Notes: generated by a model from the letters alone, not told the origin. A DNA stretch of 62,000 bases from Phoronis australis (GCA_002633005.1 NMRA01000403.1:272309-334308), one strand, 5' to 3'. Numbered from the stretch's first letter, positions 11,196 through 23,000 are shown. Translations and numbers: made by a program.

Positions 11196-12169
11196 ACTTG
11201 GCGGAAGAATGTTGCTCTGACAGCAAGTTTTTTTTTTTTACTTGGCGGAATTCTTCCGCCAAGTATGTTGCTCTGACAGCAAGTTTTTTTTTTTTTGTTT
11301 GTTCGCTCTCTACAGGTCGCAATTCTGGTCCGATTTTCACGAAATTTGCACACAACATGTAGATCGGAAATCACTGGAATGCTATTGTTTTTGGTCATGA
11401 TCGGATACAAAATGGCGGATATGGCGGCCATTTTGTATGCGATTTCATAGTCAAATACTTGTAGAGGCCGCATTTTTCGACCTACATGGCTGAAAATCGG
11501 TACGAATATACTAGAACGCATGTGCTACAATTGTGCAGAAAATCGTTGACTTCCGGTTAAAGATGGCGGAAATATTGGACGTGGCGCATGCGCACCCCGA
11601 AATATGGCTAAAAACGTTTTCTCCTGTAGAGGGCGCAATTGCAAACCAATCACTTTCAAACTGGTCACGTGTTTGTTGAGTTTAATAAGCTTTTATAAAA
11701 AATTATTGAACCGGAAGTCACCTTCAAGATGGCGGCTGTGGGGCATGTTCACACGGTTTCAATCGCTCTGGTGTCGCATTTTTTATGGGAAGAGCAAATG
11801 ACGTGAATTTTTGCATGTGGATTCCTTGAAATATGGCCTTTCAAAAAGTCTGCGAGAGCGTATTTCTCAGACTTACCGTTTTCGAGTTATTTGACTTTNN
11901 NNNNNNNNNNNNNNNNNNNNNNNNNNNNNNNNNNNNNNNNNNNNNNNNNNNNNNNNNNNNNNNNNNNNNNNNNNNNNNNNNNNNNNNNNNNNNTTATGCC
12001 TAGTTGACCCAGACTGACCCAGCCAGCACTGTCCTACTGCAGACTGGACCGTCATGTTGCGCCATCTATTGTTCTTTATTGTAGTTGATTGTATGCTCTC
12101 AATTTGATTTCTTCGCTAGTCATATGAATGATATCGTGTTCGTCGTCTTTTCGATTAATTCCGCCAAGT
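11196..12169. mobile_element. ~0.97 kb element with ACTTGGCGGAA inverted ends, containing a gap
   Basis: Starts with ACTTGGCGGAA at 11196 and ends with TTCCGCCAAGT at 12169. About 45 bases inside the left end, the terminal segment is repeated as a palindrome (ACTTGGCGGAA-TTC-TTCCGCCAAGT, 11240-11264) followed by a second copy of TGTTGCTCTGACAGCAAG and a T run. That gives a duplicated or stacked terminus. The 95 unknown bases 11899-11993 fall inside it. Confidence 0.6.
11899..11993. other. Assembly gap (95 N)
   Basis: The only multi-base gap in the window. It falls inside a repeat, between the two oppositely oriented halves of the ASS gene. Confidence 0.99.
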
Positions 12170-12689
12170 GTCGCTCCTCCGAGCGCTCTCGTTTCTCTTT
12201 TATCCATTTTTCGCAGTCTTTATTTTCTCGACTGTCCCCGGCACCGCGCCTATGTGGGTTGCCACGGTTTAACCCAGATGCCTGAAAATTTTGCGGGGGC
12301 CCGTGCCCCCTCGCTTCCCCCCCCCCTTCCCCCGCTTCCTACGGCCCTGGAACTGTATGCAAATTTACTGACACATTTCAAATTCCCTGGTTGTTGATAC
12401 TTTTTTATGCATAATGTATGAAAAGTTTCACATCTAGAGTGCAAAATTATATTTCCACGACATCATTTCACGTTTAATTGTACCACGCCGTCAGCAATTC
12501 AACATAAAGTTTACGTTGGTGCAATTTCATGCAATTCATATTTGTAGGTTGATTCGATTTTACCAACTTTCTATAGGTGAACAAAAGTTGATAAACCGAT
12601 GTCAAGACCGGAGTGGCCACTGGTGAACGAACAGCAAACAGTAAAATGTTTGCTTGGCTAAAGTTCACTCGCTAAATCATAAAACGGTA

Positions 12690-12900
12690 ATTGCCGACCG
12701 AGGACACGCATAATCCAAATTGGTCGTCTATTCTAGGCGACCACTTTGCCGACCCAAGTGCCGACCACAGAGGCGACTCAGCAGACGGCTCCTAGCAGAC
12801 CATTGTTGGTCGACTGCTGGTCGGCTAGACGGCCGGTTGTTGACCGGTCATCGACCAATTTCCGACCGGTCGGACAAAAATTCGTGATGTGTGCTGTAGG
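12690..12900. repeat. GACC/GGTC-rich cluster of short inverted repeats
   Basis: Many copies of CGACC and GGTCG in both orientations, including GACCGGTC twice and the pairs GGTCGACTGCTGGTCGG and CCGACC. Such clusters fold strongly in single-stranded form. No open frame or known element recognised. Confidence 0.5.
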
Positions 12901-12929
12901 TAATGATTTTCATGTTACATAAAATCCGA

Positions 12930-13202
12930 GACTCGTACTTGGCATTAAACAACCTGGCAAAAGAATGGCCCCATAAATTATGGCGTTCACCTGACATAGA
13001 CTTACTTGGCAATGTAACAGAAGTGACCAGTAGATAATTGACCTAACTTCACCCAACGTAGACTTACTTGGCACTACACAGGCCTAGGAAGAGAATTATT
13101 CTGGTCAGTAGACAATAACCTAGCTTCATCTGATGTACACTAACTTGGCACTATACAGGTCTACCAAGAGAAGTACCCTGGCTTTATCTGACGTACACTT
13201 AC
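12930..13202 (-). repeat. Degenerate tandem copies of the ASS exon-3 splice-donor region
   Basis: Reading the minus strand downstream of the real exon-3 donor, the segment TCTCTTG..TAGACC..GCCAAGTAAGT recurs in diverged form about every 55-85 bases. Copies with the core GCCAAGT(T/A)AGT are near 13150, 13068 and 13005, with a weaker one near 12940. At least two retain a perfect GTAAGT. The copies include the last 20-25 coding bases and the first intron bases, so this looks like local tandem duplication of an exon-intron border. Confidence 0.7.
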
Positions 13203-13327
13203 TTGGCAATACACGGTCTAGCAAGAGAAGTGCCCAGAAGGTAACGGTCCTCATATAGTGCATTAGCCTGTATAGCCGGCCAGATGAAGTCCTCCACAAA
13301 CTGTTTCCTTACGTCTATGATTTCCAT
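13203..13327 (-). CDS. ASS1: ASS coding exon 3 ([14 protein letters not shown])
   Basis: Acceptor TTTAATAG, donor GTAAGT. 41 codons plus two bases, containing [11 protein letters not shown] and [17 protein letters not shown]. The 3' end of this exon and its donor are repeated in degenerate form several times in the adjoining intron (12930-13200). Confidence 0.94.
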
Positions 13328-15215
13328 CTATTAAAGAAAGAACAGATACATCTGCAAACAGTCCTTCCTACACTGACAAGGATGCAGAGCTATGTCTGTA
13401 GTAAGTTCATCTGTAAAATAAAGTAACGGAGACAATCTCTGAAAGAATTGCACACAAATCCCGCTGCTGTAACATATCATTAACACAACAGATGGCGCTG
13501 CCCGACAGCATCATTACAATGTCTACCGTGAATACTGACTAATTTCGTGCTTCATGGCACCCTAAACACACAAAACCAGGTTTGTGATGACCTTCAAATC
13601 ATGGTTCACGGAAGTGAAAATCCCCGATTTTCACGTTCATTTATGGCACAATAAAGCCTACATTCACACGCTGCCTAATGGTGAAACTAAATCAGTTGTG
13701 CACATTTTGCATTATCATAACAGACATGCACTGCAAAAATTCTGTTTTATCAATGAACATAGGTGAACAAAGTGCACCAGTATCATATTGCCAGGATCGT
13801 AGCAAGAGCACAATATTTTCAGGATCGTTGCAACAGGGCCATATTGTAAGGATAACGGCATCACGACCATACTGCCAAGATCACGGCAACAGCACCATAC
13901 TGTCAGGATCATGGCAACAGAACCATACTGCCATGATCATGGTAACAGCACCATACTGTCAGGATCATGGCAACAGGACCATACTGCCAAGATCACGGCA
14001 ACAGCACCATACTGTCAGGATCATGGCAACAGAACCATACTGCCATGATCATGGTAACAGCACCATACTGTCAGGATCATGGCAACAGGACCATACTGCC
14101 ATGATCACGGCAACAGCAGCATACTGTCAGGATCACGGCAACGGGACCATACTGTCAGGATCACAGCAACAGTATCATTAGAAAATCATAACAATGTAGA
14201 TGTCTATACCTTAATAGCTCCCAGTTTGATGGCTTTCTCCCTGGCTGCTTCAAAGTCTTCATCTTGTCCAATATTAGCCTTGAAATGAAAATAGGTGAGG
14301 CACACGTTATTTCATTCCTCACCGGGTCATGAAATACAAACAAATCAATGAATATGCTCAGACGACACATAAAATCAAGAAGTGAGGTTGATGGCGAAAA
14401 CCCGGAACGTCTAAAATCGTGACCCCCAACAACTATTATGACAAACCATTAAAATTGCAATTTTAAGAATCATGCAGTCCGAAAACCTCAAATAACTTTA
14501 AAACAGTAAAGTCATAGCAAGAAATGAATTTGGTATTTTAAATACCCTGCAAGGAGATTTATTTACAGTCCAAATGTAAAGTGGTTCGGTCAAACGATCG
14601 TGGAGCTAGAACTTTGCAAGCATAATTTAAAAAAACAGCCATCACAGCGCCACCTTGAGTTTGACTTCGCTCAAAAACCAATCCTCGTGCTATCGACTAG
14701 ATATAAACTATTGTAAAGTTCATGTCCACCAAACATATGAACAGTCATGAGAAAGGTAAGCTGTAAACAGAAATATGTTCCACAATGCTGATTGCACTTA
14801 AAAAAGATGAATAATCACATCCAAATTTCAGACACGCCTGTCAAGGAACGCCGAAGATATGCATGGATAAAAACTCGATTGTAGAGTAGTTATCAGAAAG
14901 GCATAGAAAAAAAACAAATGGAAGATTCGTGATATAATCCTTCAGGGACTCATCACCCAATGGGCCTCACTAGGACAACTGAGTAATATACATAAATATA
15001 TGGGTCATAATCCCTCCAGGATTCATCCTAGCTGGGACTGGTTAGAACATCTGAGTAACATTTCAGTCACAATCCCTCAAGGACTCGTCATCTCACGTAC
15101 TCACCAGACAAGCAACAACAGTGTAGCCTTGTTCCTTAAGCCAGACCAGTATGCATGAAGTGTCGAGGCCACCACTGTAGGCCAGCACTACTGTCTTGTT
15201 CCCTTCACCACTCAT
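13203..15215 (-). CDS. ASS1: Argininosuccinate synthase, N-terminal exons (partial, three exons)
   Basis: Three minus-strand exons, 15215-15105, 14278-14210 and 13327-13203, encode the first 101 residues and two bases of the next codon. The start is the first Met of [20 protein letters not shown]; the nucleotide-binding signature SGGLDTS is at residues 14-20, [20 protein letters not shown] at 38-57, and [10 protein letters not shown] plus [17 protein letters not shown] fill residues 70-101. All splice sites are GT-AG and all phases agree. No fourth exon follows on this strand; instead the phase-matched continuation lies 12 kb away on the plus strand. Intron 2 is largely a 28-bp minisatellite, and a 63-bp minisatellite sits directly upstream of the start codon. 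Either an inversion split one gene, or the assembly inverted a contig. Two truncated paralogues are less likely because the pieces do not overlap. Confidence 0.93.
13790..14178. repeat. 28-bp minisatellite in ASS intron 2
   Basis: About 13 units of 28 bp (consensus beginning ACCATACTGTCAGGATCATG). Unit variants occur in the order A-B-C-B and this four-unit block repeats with a 112-bp spacing (for example 13866 and 13978), so there is higher-order structure. It happens to be open in one plus-strand frame for about 160 codons, which is a by-product of the repeat and not a gene. Confidence 0.9.
14210..14278 (-). CDS. ASS1: ASS coding exon 2
   Basis: 23 codons, [20 protein letters not shown] then AIK, between acceptor TTCAAG and donor GTATAG. 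The strong family match compensates for the weak acceptor tract. Confidence 0.93.
15105..15215 (-). CDS. ASS1: ASS coding exon 1 (SGGLDTS P-loop)
   Basis: 37 codons from ATG at 15215 to donor GTGAGT. Contains the ATP pyrophosphatase motif SGGLDTS. The reading frame remains open upstream, but family length and sequence favour this Met. Confidence 0.95.
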
Positions 15216-15229
15216 GCTCTGCAGTACTA

Positions 15230-15552
15230 AACAATATAAAACAGTGTGAGCATTGTGTGAACAAAGGGTTAAGACAGTATAATGTAACACTAATCAATAT
15301 AAAACAGTATTAACATAGTGTGAAAAAAGTGTTAAGACAGTATAATCCAACACTAATCAATATAAAACAGTGTTAACATAGTGTGAAAAAAGTGTTAAGA
15401 CAGTATAACCCAACACTAATCAATATAAAACAGTGTTAACATAGTGTGAAAAAAGTGTTAAGACAGTATAACCCAACACTCAACAATATGAAAACAGTGT
15501 GAACATAGTGTGAAAAAAGTGTTAAGACAGTATAACCCAACACTAAACAATA
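15230..15552. repeat. 63-bp minisatellite upstream of ASS exon 1
   Basis: Five tandem units of about 63 bp containing AACATAGTGTGAAAAAAGTG and AAGACAGTATAACCCAACAC. The three central units are almost identical and the outer ones more diverged, as expected of an array growing from the middle. It begins only about 15 bases upstream of the ASS start codon, in the 5' leader or promoter region. Confidence 0.9.
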
Positions 15553-15749
15553 TGTGTATAGCCTGGTATAACCTCTGTGTAAACACGGTGAAAAGATGGT
15601 TTAAAAAAGCTGCAAACACCAAAAAGTCTACATATAGTATGAACTAGGTGAAAAAATGTAATGATATAACATGGGGATTGACCTCACTCAGTTGCCCAGA
15701 AAAATGTAAACAGAGCTAACACAATATACATGTAATTGTATGAACACAN

Positions 15750-18650
15750 ATGGAGCGAGGGCCCCAGGCATCCACATCAGGGGAAGGAGGAGGACATCAA
15801 ATCACCATAATTACGAATAAACTATGAAATTGTGACTGATTTGAGGTTAAATTGAATAAATTTTCTATTTTATATTTAATCTTGTTCACTTTTCCTAGTA
15901 CTTAAGCATCCATTTGAATAGAGAGAGGGGCATCCAATGAAAATCGTCCCTGGCATCACCAAACCTCTGCACGCTGCTACATGTGAGCTATTTTGGTTTT
16001 AAATGTCAACGGTTACTTTGAAGGAGGAGAGTTATAATGAGTGAGAATTCTAGTGTGCAATTTGGTAGGGTTAGATGAATTCTGATAAAAATTATCAGCA
16101 GTTGGTACACAATGTGGCAGACGAGGGAATTTTCATTTAGTCACATTTCTCAACAAAAATAACGTTTTAAGAAAATTTACTTAATTTGCTTTTAGCATGG
16201 TTTGTGTGCAGTATATAGATATAATCAAACATTTGGTAATACTGTGCACATGCAATAATGTCTCTGAAAACAGCAATATGTCAATTTTAGCAATTATTTG
16301 TGTAGAACTTCCTAGTTGAAGAATTTTCAGCGTACTATAATTCAATGTTGCCAGCAAGATGTACATGTAGAAAAGAGTACCTTGTTTGTCACCCGTTTTT
16401 AATAAAAAAACTGCCAAAATTGTTCCAATTTCATTTTTCAAGGGATTCTTAAAGTAAATACAGCACACAGATTTACAGAATATTATTTGATGGCCAGCAG
16501 CTATGGCACAGAACTTGGAACATGGAATGACATTAACATAGTGCAAAATATCTTCTACAGGAAATAACAGTTCACTTGTCTGCCATATTGTATGAGTCCC
16601 ATTGACATGATTTCCCAGTAGGTCTACATCAACAAAAACAAGCATAAAAAGTTCAATTAATTAGGGCACAAACTGAAGCTTAGCCAACCCAGACATTTAT
16701 CCTCAACACATGAGTTACAGTGACTCAAGACTCAAATGTTTGAGAAAGACACTGATGGAACAGACCCGGGGTGCACCGGCTACCACTCCTGCAGTTTTCC
16801 CAGAAACCAAAAATGATACCTTTTCCATCTAAAACAGAAATTGAAAACATATTCAACTTTGATTTTGTCTTTTGCTTTCTGTTTTTGAAACAAGAAATCG
16901 ATTAAGAAGCAGTCATGCATGCAGTTCTGAAACTTGTGCCTTTCCAATATTTAATGAGCTAAAACATTTTTAAAAGCTTTCCACAGGTTTAAAGTTTCAA
17001 AATTCCAAAACAAAAACATGTTTGTGAACAGTGGTGGATAAATTATAACTAAGGACCAAGGCTAAGTCATAGTTATACTTTGCTATTCAGCGCAGGCAGG
17101 CAGGGAATGTTGCCACTGGGGCAATGTCAAGAATTTTAAAGCTCCAAATTGCACAGAGGCATGGCCCTCCGCTTCATATGAGCAGAATAAGTTCATTTGC
17201 TGGAGACATAATGCTGTAGTAAGAGAACCTCATTGAAGACCGATGTAAACAACATTTTATTTCTATAATGACACACATCACCAAGTTGAAAACTGCCGCA
17301 AGCTACGTGTAGGACAGACTGTCACTTTATTTGTAATACCCAGAGCAACAATGCAGACTGTTGCTGGTTTTAGGGATTGCCAGTCACAATATTATACCAA
17401 CGTTTAATGTCTATTACAATTATATAAGCCAAGCAGTGATTACTTCTTCATATGATTTCTATTTGGCAGATTGGAGCATTAGATATGCATGCATGCAAAA
17501 ATACGGATATGGATACAAATTAGCAGGCTGTTCAGCTCAAGCGAATTTGGACACGGTAATAGCGACGGCAAATGATAATTTTCGTGATTTGCCCAACTTT
17601 TCACTATTTTCAAAACCGAGACTTTCAACTGTCCACCTTCCCCACACACGTACACCTTAGCTCGGCTGCACAAACCTAGGTGAATACTCTCAGTCAATAG
17701 TTGACTTGCAATAACTCTGAGTATTGAATAGCAATTGTACAGCTAGACTCATGTTTTTATTTAACTACGATCTCAATGTTATCCCGTCATTCTTCATTGA
17801 CGTCAGTGGTTTGTTATATAGACATACTTAGTTGTGTCTTTAGTAGACGGTCGTGTACTGGCATTGTAGTTTACATGCAAGTAGTTCTGATAAAGTAGTT
17901 CCAAAGATGTGCTTCAAGATGGCAGTCTTATTTTGATCCATGTAATATAGTTTTACCCTTAGACTTAACAAGTGTGCTTTTAACTTCTCAGAGCCTTCAA
18001 CAGATTCAACACAAAAGTAACGTCACACAAAATACTGTCAAGGTGGTTAATTCAGTAAACAACGAGAACGGCAGGTAATAACTGTAATAGTAGTAACTCT
18101 AGTAATAACTGTAATAGTAGTAACTCTAATTGTGAAATGGCTCAACCACCTTGCAAACTTTCACCATCATTCTCAGTCATGTATGAAAAAGACAACCCTA
18201 ACGATGAGTTTGGCTTCCGCACAACCATCATGACGCGGAATTTCAGGTCATGTTGTTTGAATACTTTAGAGGCAGTTTGGCCTGGTTGAAGTGCCCGCTT
18301 TCTTTACTCGAGGACGTGGGTTCGAGTCCCACCATGTCACACTGCTAAACCCTTGTGCCAGGTTTTAACCATATATTAATAAAGTATAAAAATACTTCCA
18401 GGTGATCAGTGCAATGGGCCCACATGTAAGGCCTGCGCACGTCTCAGGGTACAACGTGTATTAGACCGCCTGCAATTATTTTTTTTCATAATACTTTTGG
18501 TTTACACTGTGTTCTGATCCGTTGGAAATAGGCATCATAAAAGTCATGGCACATTTTAATAAATTATCATATCAGCGGTATTATTTTGATAATTGTTTCT
18601 GGTATCTTTTAACTAACTTAATAAATGGCTTTCAGTTTCATGTAAGTGAG
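15750..18650. other. No gene recognised; short repeats only
   Basis: The interval begins after a single N at 15749. A tandem 27-bp duplication (GTAATAACTGTAATAGTAGT...) lies at 18075-18128. A tRNA-related SINE-like unit is at 18265-18385. No ORF in 16-18 kb resembles a known protein. If the ASS minus-strand half is real, its promoter should lie near 15.3-16 kb, but no TATA or CpG-rich core is evident. Confidence 0.5.
18265..18385 (+). repeat. tRNA-related SINE-like unit
   Basis: CAGTTTGGCCTGGTTGAAGTG resembles an A-box region, and GTGGGTTCGAGTCCCACC is a nearly perfect T arm/B box. The stem pairing needed for a full tRNA cloverleaf is not evident, and a non-tRNA tail follows. Confidence 0.5.
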
Positions 18651-18651
18651 T

Positions 18652-18806
18652 CATTGGCAGATTTAGGGGGGGCATGGCTCCCCCCCCTAAAGTTTTTCCC
18701 AGGTTCCATGCAGCAGTTCGCAAGTGCAAATGTCTGAGGGGAAAAATCCTGGCTAATTGTCTGCCCTGTCCCCCTCCCCCAACTCAAAATCCTGGAACCG
18801 CCCCTG
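18652..18806. mobile_element. Short G/C-run foldback element (CAGTGGCGGAT family), 155 bp
   Basis: Left end CATTGGCAGATTTAGGGGGG, right end CCTGGAACCGCCCCTG. It is flanked by a 5-bp duplication TGAGT (18647-18651 and 18807-18811). Confidence 0.7.
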
Positions 18807-19238
18807 TGAGTTTACTAAGACCTGTAGATTCATCAGTCATGAATTCACTGATATCAGGAGAAACATCTTCTGGAGTTACTTATTGTTTTATTTTGACACA
18901 ATTTTGATTGAACACCTAATATTGATATCACTGTGGACACTTTTTAATTTCACTTATTCACTGTTTTGTATTATGGTATGTAAATCTTGAACAAGCGTGG
19001 ATTAATATAGGATTACCAACATATTTTAAGTCTCCAGGTCTACACGCCACCTGTTGGCCACATCATGTCCGAAAAGATTTCTCCACACGAATGGGGCGCA
19101 AACTCTCATTGGAGTTCTGTGTTTGACCGGTGGTCCCAATGGCTCAGTGGCCACAACAGTTAGCAAAAGTTCCTTGGTTCGAGTTCTGGTCCGGGGCAGA
19201 AATCTTTTCGTAATAAGTCACACGATGTGACGTGCAGN

Positions 19239-20073
19239 GGGGGGGGGCTCAAATCCAATTTCAAGTGTCAAATTCGGAACACGGCGCATTCGTAACGGAA
19301 CTATGGTTAAGTATAGGCTCTCCCGCGATATCCCAGGCGACCCTGCAGTGGCGCTGCGCACTACGACTCAGTTTCCGTCGTCTGCTCCACTGTGCAATGA
19401 AGAAAATTTACTTCATTTTTTAAAGAAAATGGAACCTGAGTGACGATGAAAAAACAGAAGCTGCTGGTAAGATGGGAATTTTAATCGAAGCCTGAGTGAA
19501 TCACTCAGAAATTCGCAATACTCTCTTTGTCAAACCTTATGTTAAGACGATTTCCAAAGCAATCCCGTCATTATTGCCAACACGAAAAACGGATTTGGTC
19601 TTTTGGGCATTTGAAGACTATTTTAAATACGACAAATTGGTTAAGAATCGATGGCACAAAACGTGTAATAAGCATTACAAAAAGAAGTAGATTTCGCGCG
19701 CAAACGCTGTGGACCATAAACAAGTAGGTCTCTTAGTATGCGATTAGTAGTGAAGTCGTGGTGGTGTAGTGGTAACGCACGCGCGCTCTAAGCCAAGGTC
19801 GTGAGTTCGAGTCTTTGATATTTTTAGTTTTTCCTGTTTGACACGTTCTCCGTGTTTTTTGTTTGCCTTTTTTTCTTGGATAATACTTCAGGAATCAAGG
19901 AAAATACTTGATTTTTAGATGTAAAAATAGAAAAATTTCCTGGGCGAACCCCCCTCCCGACCTCCCCCCATTCGGTGCTATGCGCATCTACAATCGTGGT
20001 TCAGTTTGCGCAAATGTTTACAGCCGGACAAAATGTTGGCCCCCCCCCTTGTGATATCCTAGATCCGCCACTG
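19239..20073. mobile_element. Longer member of the CAGTGGCGGAT family, left end cut by an N
   Basis: Right end reads CCTAGATCCGCCACTG (to 20073). The body (CGCGATATCCCAGGCGACC, a tRNA-like stretch at 19758-19815, and TTTGCGCGCAAACG-type segments) is the reverse complement of much of 25913-27566. The left end is lost at an N (19238), which joins it directly to a copy of the 5.26 kb foldback family. A 64-codon open frame at 19496-19690 is present but I do not recognise its product. Confidence 0.7.
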
Positions 20074-23000
20074 TTATGATTGCTTTGTAGTGTATTTTTG
20101 GTTTTGCTTTAGTCCTAGTAAGTTTGACTGAAAACAATTTTGTTAAATGCTGTATCCAATTGACTAGATACACGTTCTGGTTTCAATAAGTGGGCGTATA
20201 ATGAGATTATATGCATTTGTCAAGGACATTTTTAGTTTACTTTGTTCATACCAAACCATTTACAAGTAAACACTTTTTCCAATTGGAATCTTGCACTCTT
20301 TGTTGCAAACTGGTAGCAATGACTGGGGGTTGGTTTTCAAAAATTTTGATACAATCCCATGAAGAATCGGCAAAAGAAATTGGCCAATAGGTGATGCAAT
20401 ATTTCATGTCAGTGAAAGCCGACGCAGATCACGTACTCCACAACTATAAGCAGCAAAAAAGGTAGACCGCTAGTTTTTCCAAAACCAGAAAATGATTTTT
20501 TTCACTCAAATAACAGTGTAGTTTTTAATGACACTAATTTTATCATATTTTATCTGGTCATTTTTTCACCCACATCGGCGCACAGCATATTTAGTGTAAA
20601 GCTTTGTGCCAATTAGGCTTATACAAGTAAGCGCGTATACAAGTAAGTCTCACCATAGACTATAATCTATGGTCTCACTGAGCGGATGGGCCCTAGGTGT
20701 TAGCCAAGATGACTTAGACCATAGGCACCTTCATCAGCCACTCATTATGTCATGACACTATGTAAAGCTATTTCATGGACATCGCAACTGTGACAGTATT
20801 GTTATTACGTGTGCACATTTGTATTAGTAAGTGCAGTAGTATGTCGCCACACCAAATGGAATAAACACGATTATTAAGTTGTCACTCAATTTGTACTAGC
20901 TTTATTGAAAGCATATCACACTCACAGGAACCAGTCTGGTGGCTGCAGGACAAATAGTTAGTACATCAAAAACTGTTTTTCGAGGCCTCACGAATGCATC
21001 AAATGAGACTCAAATTTCCACACACGCCTAGGGGAGTAGTCAGTACACCTAGTCCCATGCCCTACACATTTGCCGAACCAAAATGAAAATGTACCAGACG
21101 CCATAAATAACATCGTGTGTCCAATGGACGCCGCTGGCACTACACGTGTTGCCAACAGGCTACAGCATGAGATACTTGAGAATGCGTCCCGGAGTGAGAG
21201 TCAGAGTACTATCTGTTCAAAAGAAAACACGCATGCTCACATCTCGAACTCACACTAGTGGCAAAGTATAATCGAAACAGTTGAATCCCAAAAACTATGT
21301 CATTGCTAAAATATTTAAAAAGAACTCACATGCCTAAAGATGATGAAATGCCTCCGAACAATACCGCGCGCAGTGTCTGATGAAACAGTCTATGGCGCTG
21401 TGATTGTCTCGCCGCAAGAGGTGAGAGTTCAGAGTTCATCGGTTCAATGGGTACTCCTAGCGGACATCATTGTTTCAAGCACCGTAGAGACGTCTAGCGG
21501 GCGTGTATGCTCGTAATAAAACGATATGCACGCGGCTGAGAGACGAGACCAATGAGTTATATTTATCTCATTGGACGAGACATTCCATTATTTTCCTTTC
21601 CTTTTTTACTCCACGATTTTCTGTTTGATGGCACTGCTCCGCCGATTTGTGAATATGGTAGAATTGCTGGAATAAGTCGTACGTTGTTGTGCTGTGTGTC
21701 ATTTTTATCTGGGTCAGTTGACACTCATATGCAGTGAAGGCAGATCATGAACAATCATTATCATACGCCTGAATCACGGAAAACCAAGGCCTAAATACTT
21801 AATATGTCGTCTATGCTTTCTGTGTTGTGAAAATTTTTATTTTGCCCTTGAATCTAACATCTTTGTGCCCCGGATATTGCAGTTCTCACGTAAGGCCTAC
21901 CTTAGTCATGACGCGCGCACCCAGGCATTACTCAAGTCATTGGCAAATGAATAATAACTACATGCTGGTATTAGAATGAAAATTATTGTGACACTAAACT
22001 GGTGTTAACACATCTAAGTAATCTGACGAATTTTTTAATAAAATGTATGAAAAGTGAGATAGGTTGCAGTATTCAGCAGCCCAGTAGCATTCGTGGAAAC
22101 ACTTCCAGTGGATTTGTAGATTCATGAAGTTGAAAAATCTCATTGAAATTACACACAGCTGGTGGACAGACACACCTAGTGACTTTCTAAAGTATTGCTC
22201 ACAGGTGTCTTTGAAAATCGGGTTGACTCACTGACATGAGCTGTGAACTCACATGGAATTTTTCTGCACTCACAAAGTGAATTTTCTATCCATACATATC
22301 AACCTTAGTCCATACTATGAGGTTGTACCATCTGCCAGCATCCATTCATGGATTTAAAGAATGAAACCCATAAGATCTCTAAGCTGGACTGCAGTGTGAC
22401 ATTTTAATAATGCAATGAAATAAAAGACACGCTCATACAAACTAGTGAGAAGCACGACTGGCTTACACAATACTCGAACTGATCATATGCATTCATTGTT
22501 ATCTCTTCCTGATTGCATGCACTCCCGTTTTTTTTTTTTGATATTTGCCAATTTATGAACGCTCCTTGTTGTACTCAGGTGCGGCTTTGTTGCAACCTGA
22601 AGCTGTTTATCAGAACATGTTTGGATGCTGCCATTTGGATCATGCCATTGAAAAAGTTCTTTCATTCAGGGAGAAACTTACCGCGGTGGTTTTGAATTTC
22701 TTTGCCGGAGTGTCCATTCAGAATCAATTCAGTCGGTATTGAAAGTCGCTTATTCGCAGTGGGCCGAGTTTTGAAGGGCTGCTGTTAAATACTTTTTGTG
22801 AGTTCTTTAGGGGGGGGTGCGGCAATTTTATTTTAGTGATTTTTAATTTGATAATTTTATTACAAAGTCAAGTCCAGAGTTAACACCACGTTGAATTAAT
22901 ATTATTGAACATACAAACGCCTTTAATTTTGGGACTAAGTCCCTGATTATTTTCACTGAACTAAAGGCTCTGTTTTCAGTTATATTACTAGAGATTTTGT

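Noticed and set aside
13678-14181. 167-codon plus-strand open frame rich in His, Gln and Asp
   Set aside because: It is the translation of the 28-bp minisatellite, a repeat whose unit lacks stop codons in this frame; it lies in an ASS intron and has no splice or start context.
1079-15215. Two ASS paralogues in tail-to-tail arrangement
   Set aside because: The two sets of exons are non-overlapping and exactly phase-complementary, which is better explained by one gene interrupted by an inversion or scaffold error.
15230-15552. Regularly repeated units resembling a CRISPR array
   Set aside because: Repeats are contiguous without unique spacers and the genome is eukaryotic; it is a minisatellite.
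19758-19815. Possible tRNA gene
   Set aside because: Only A-box and B-box-like stretches are present; the acceptor and anticodon stems do not pair convincingly, and it sits inside a repeated element.
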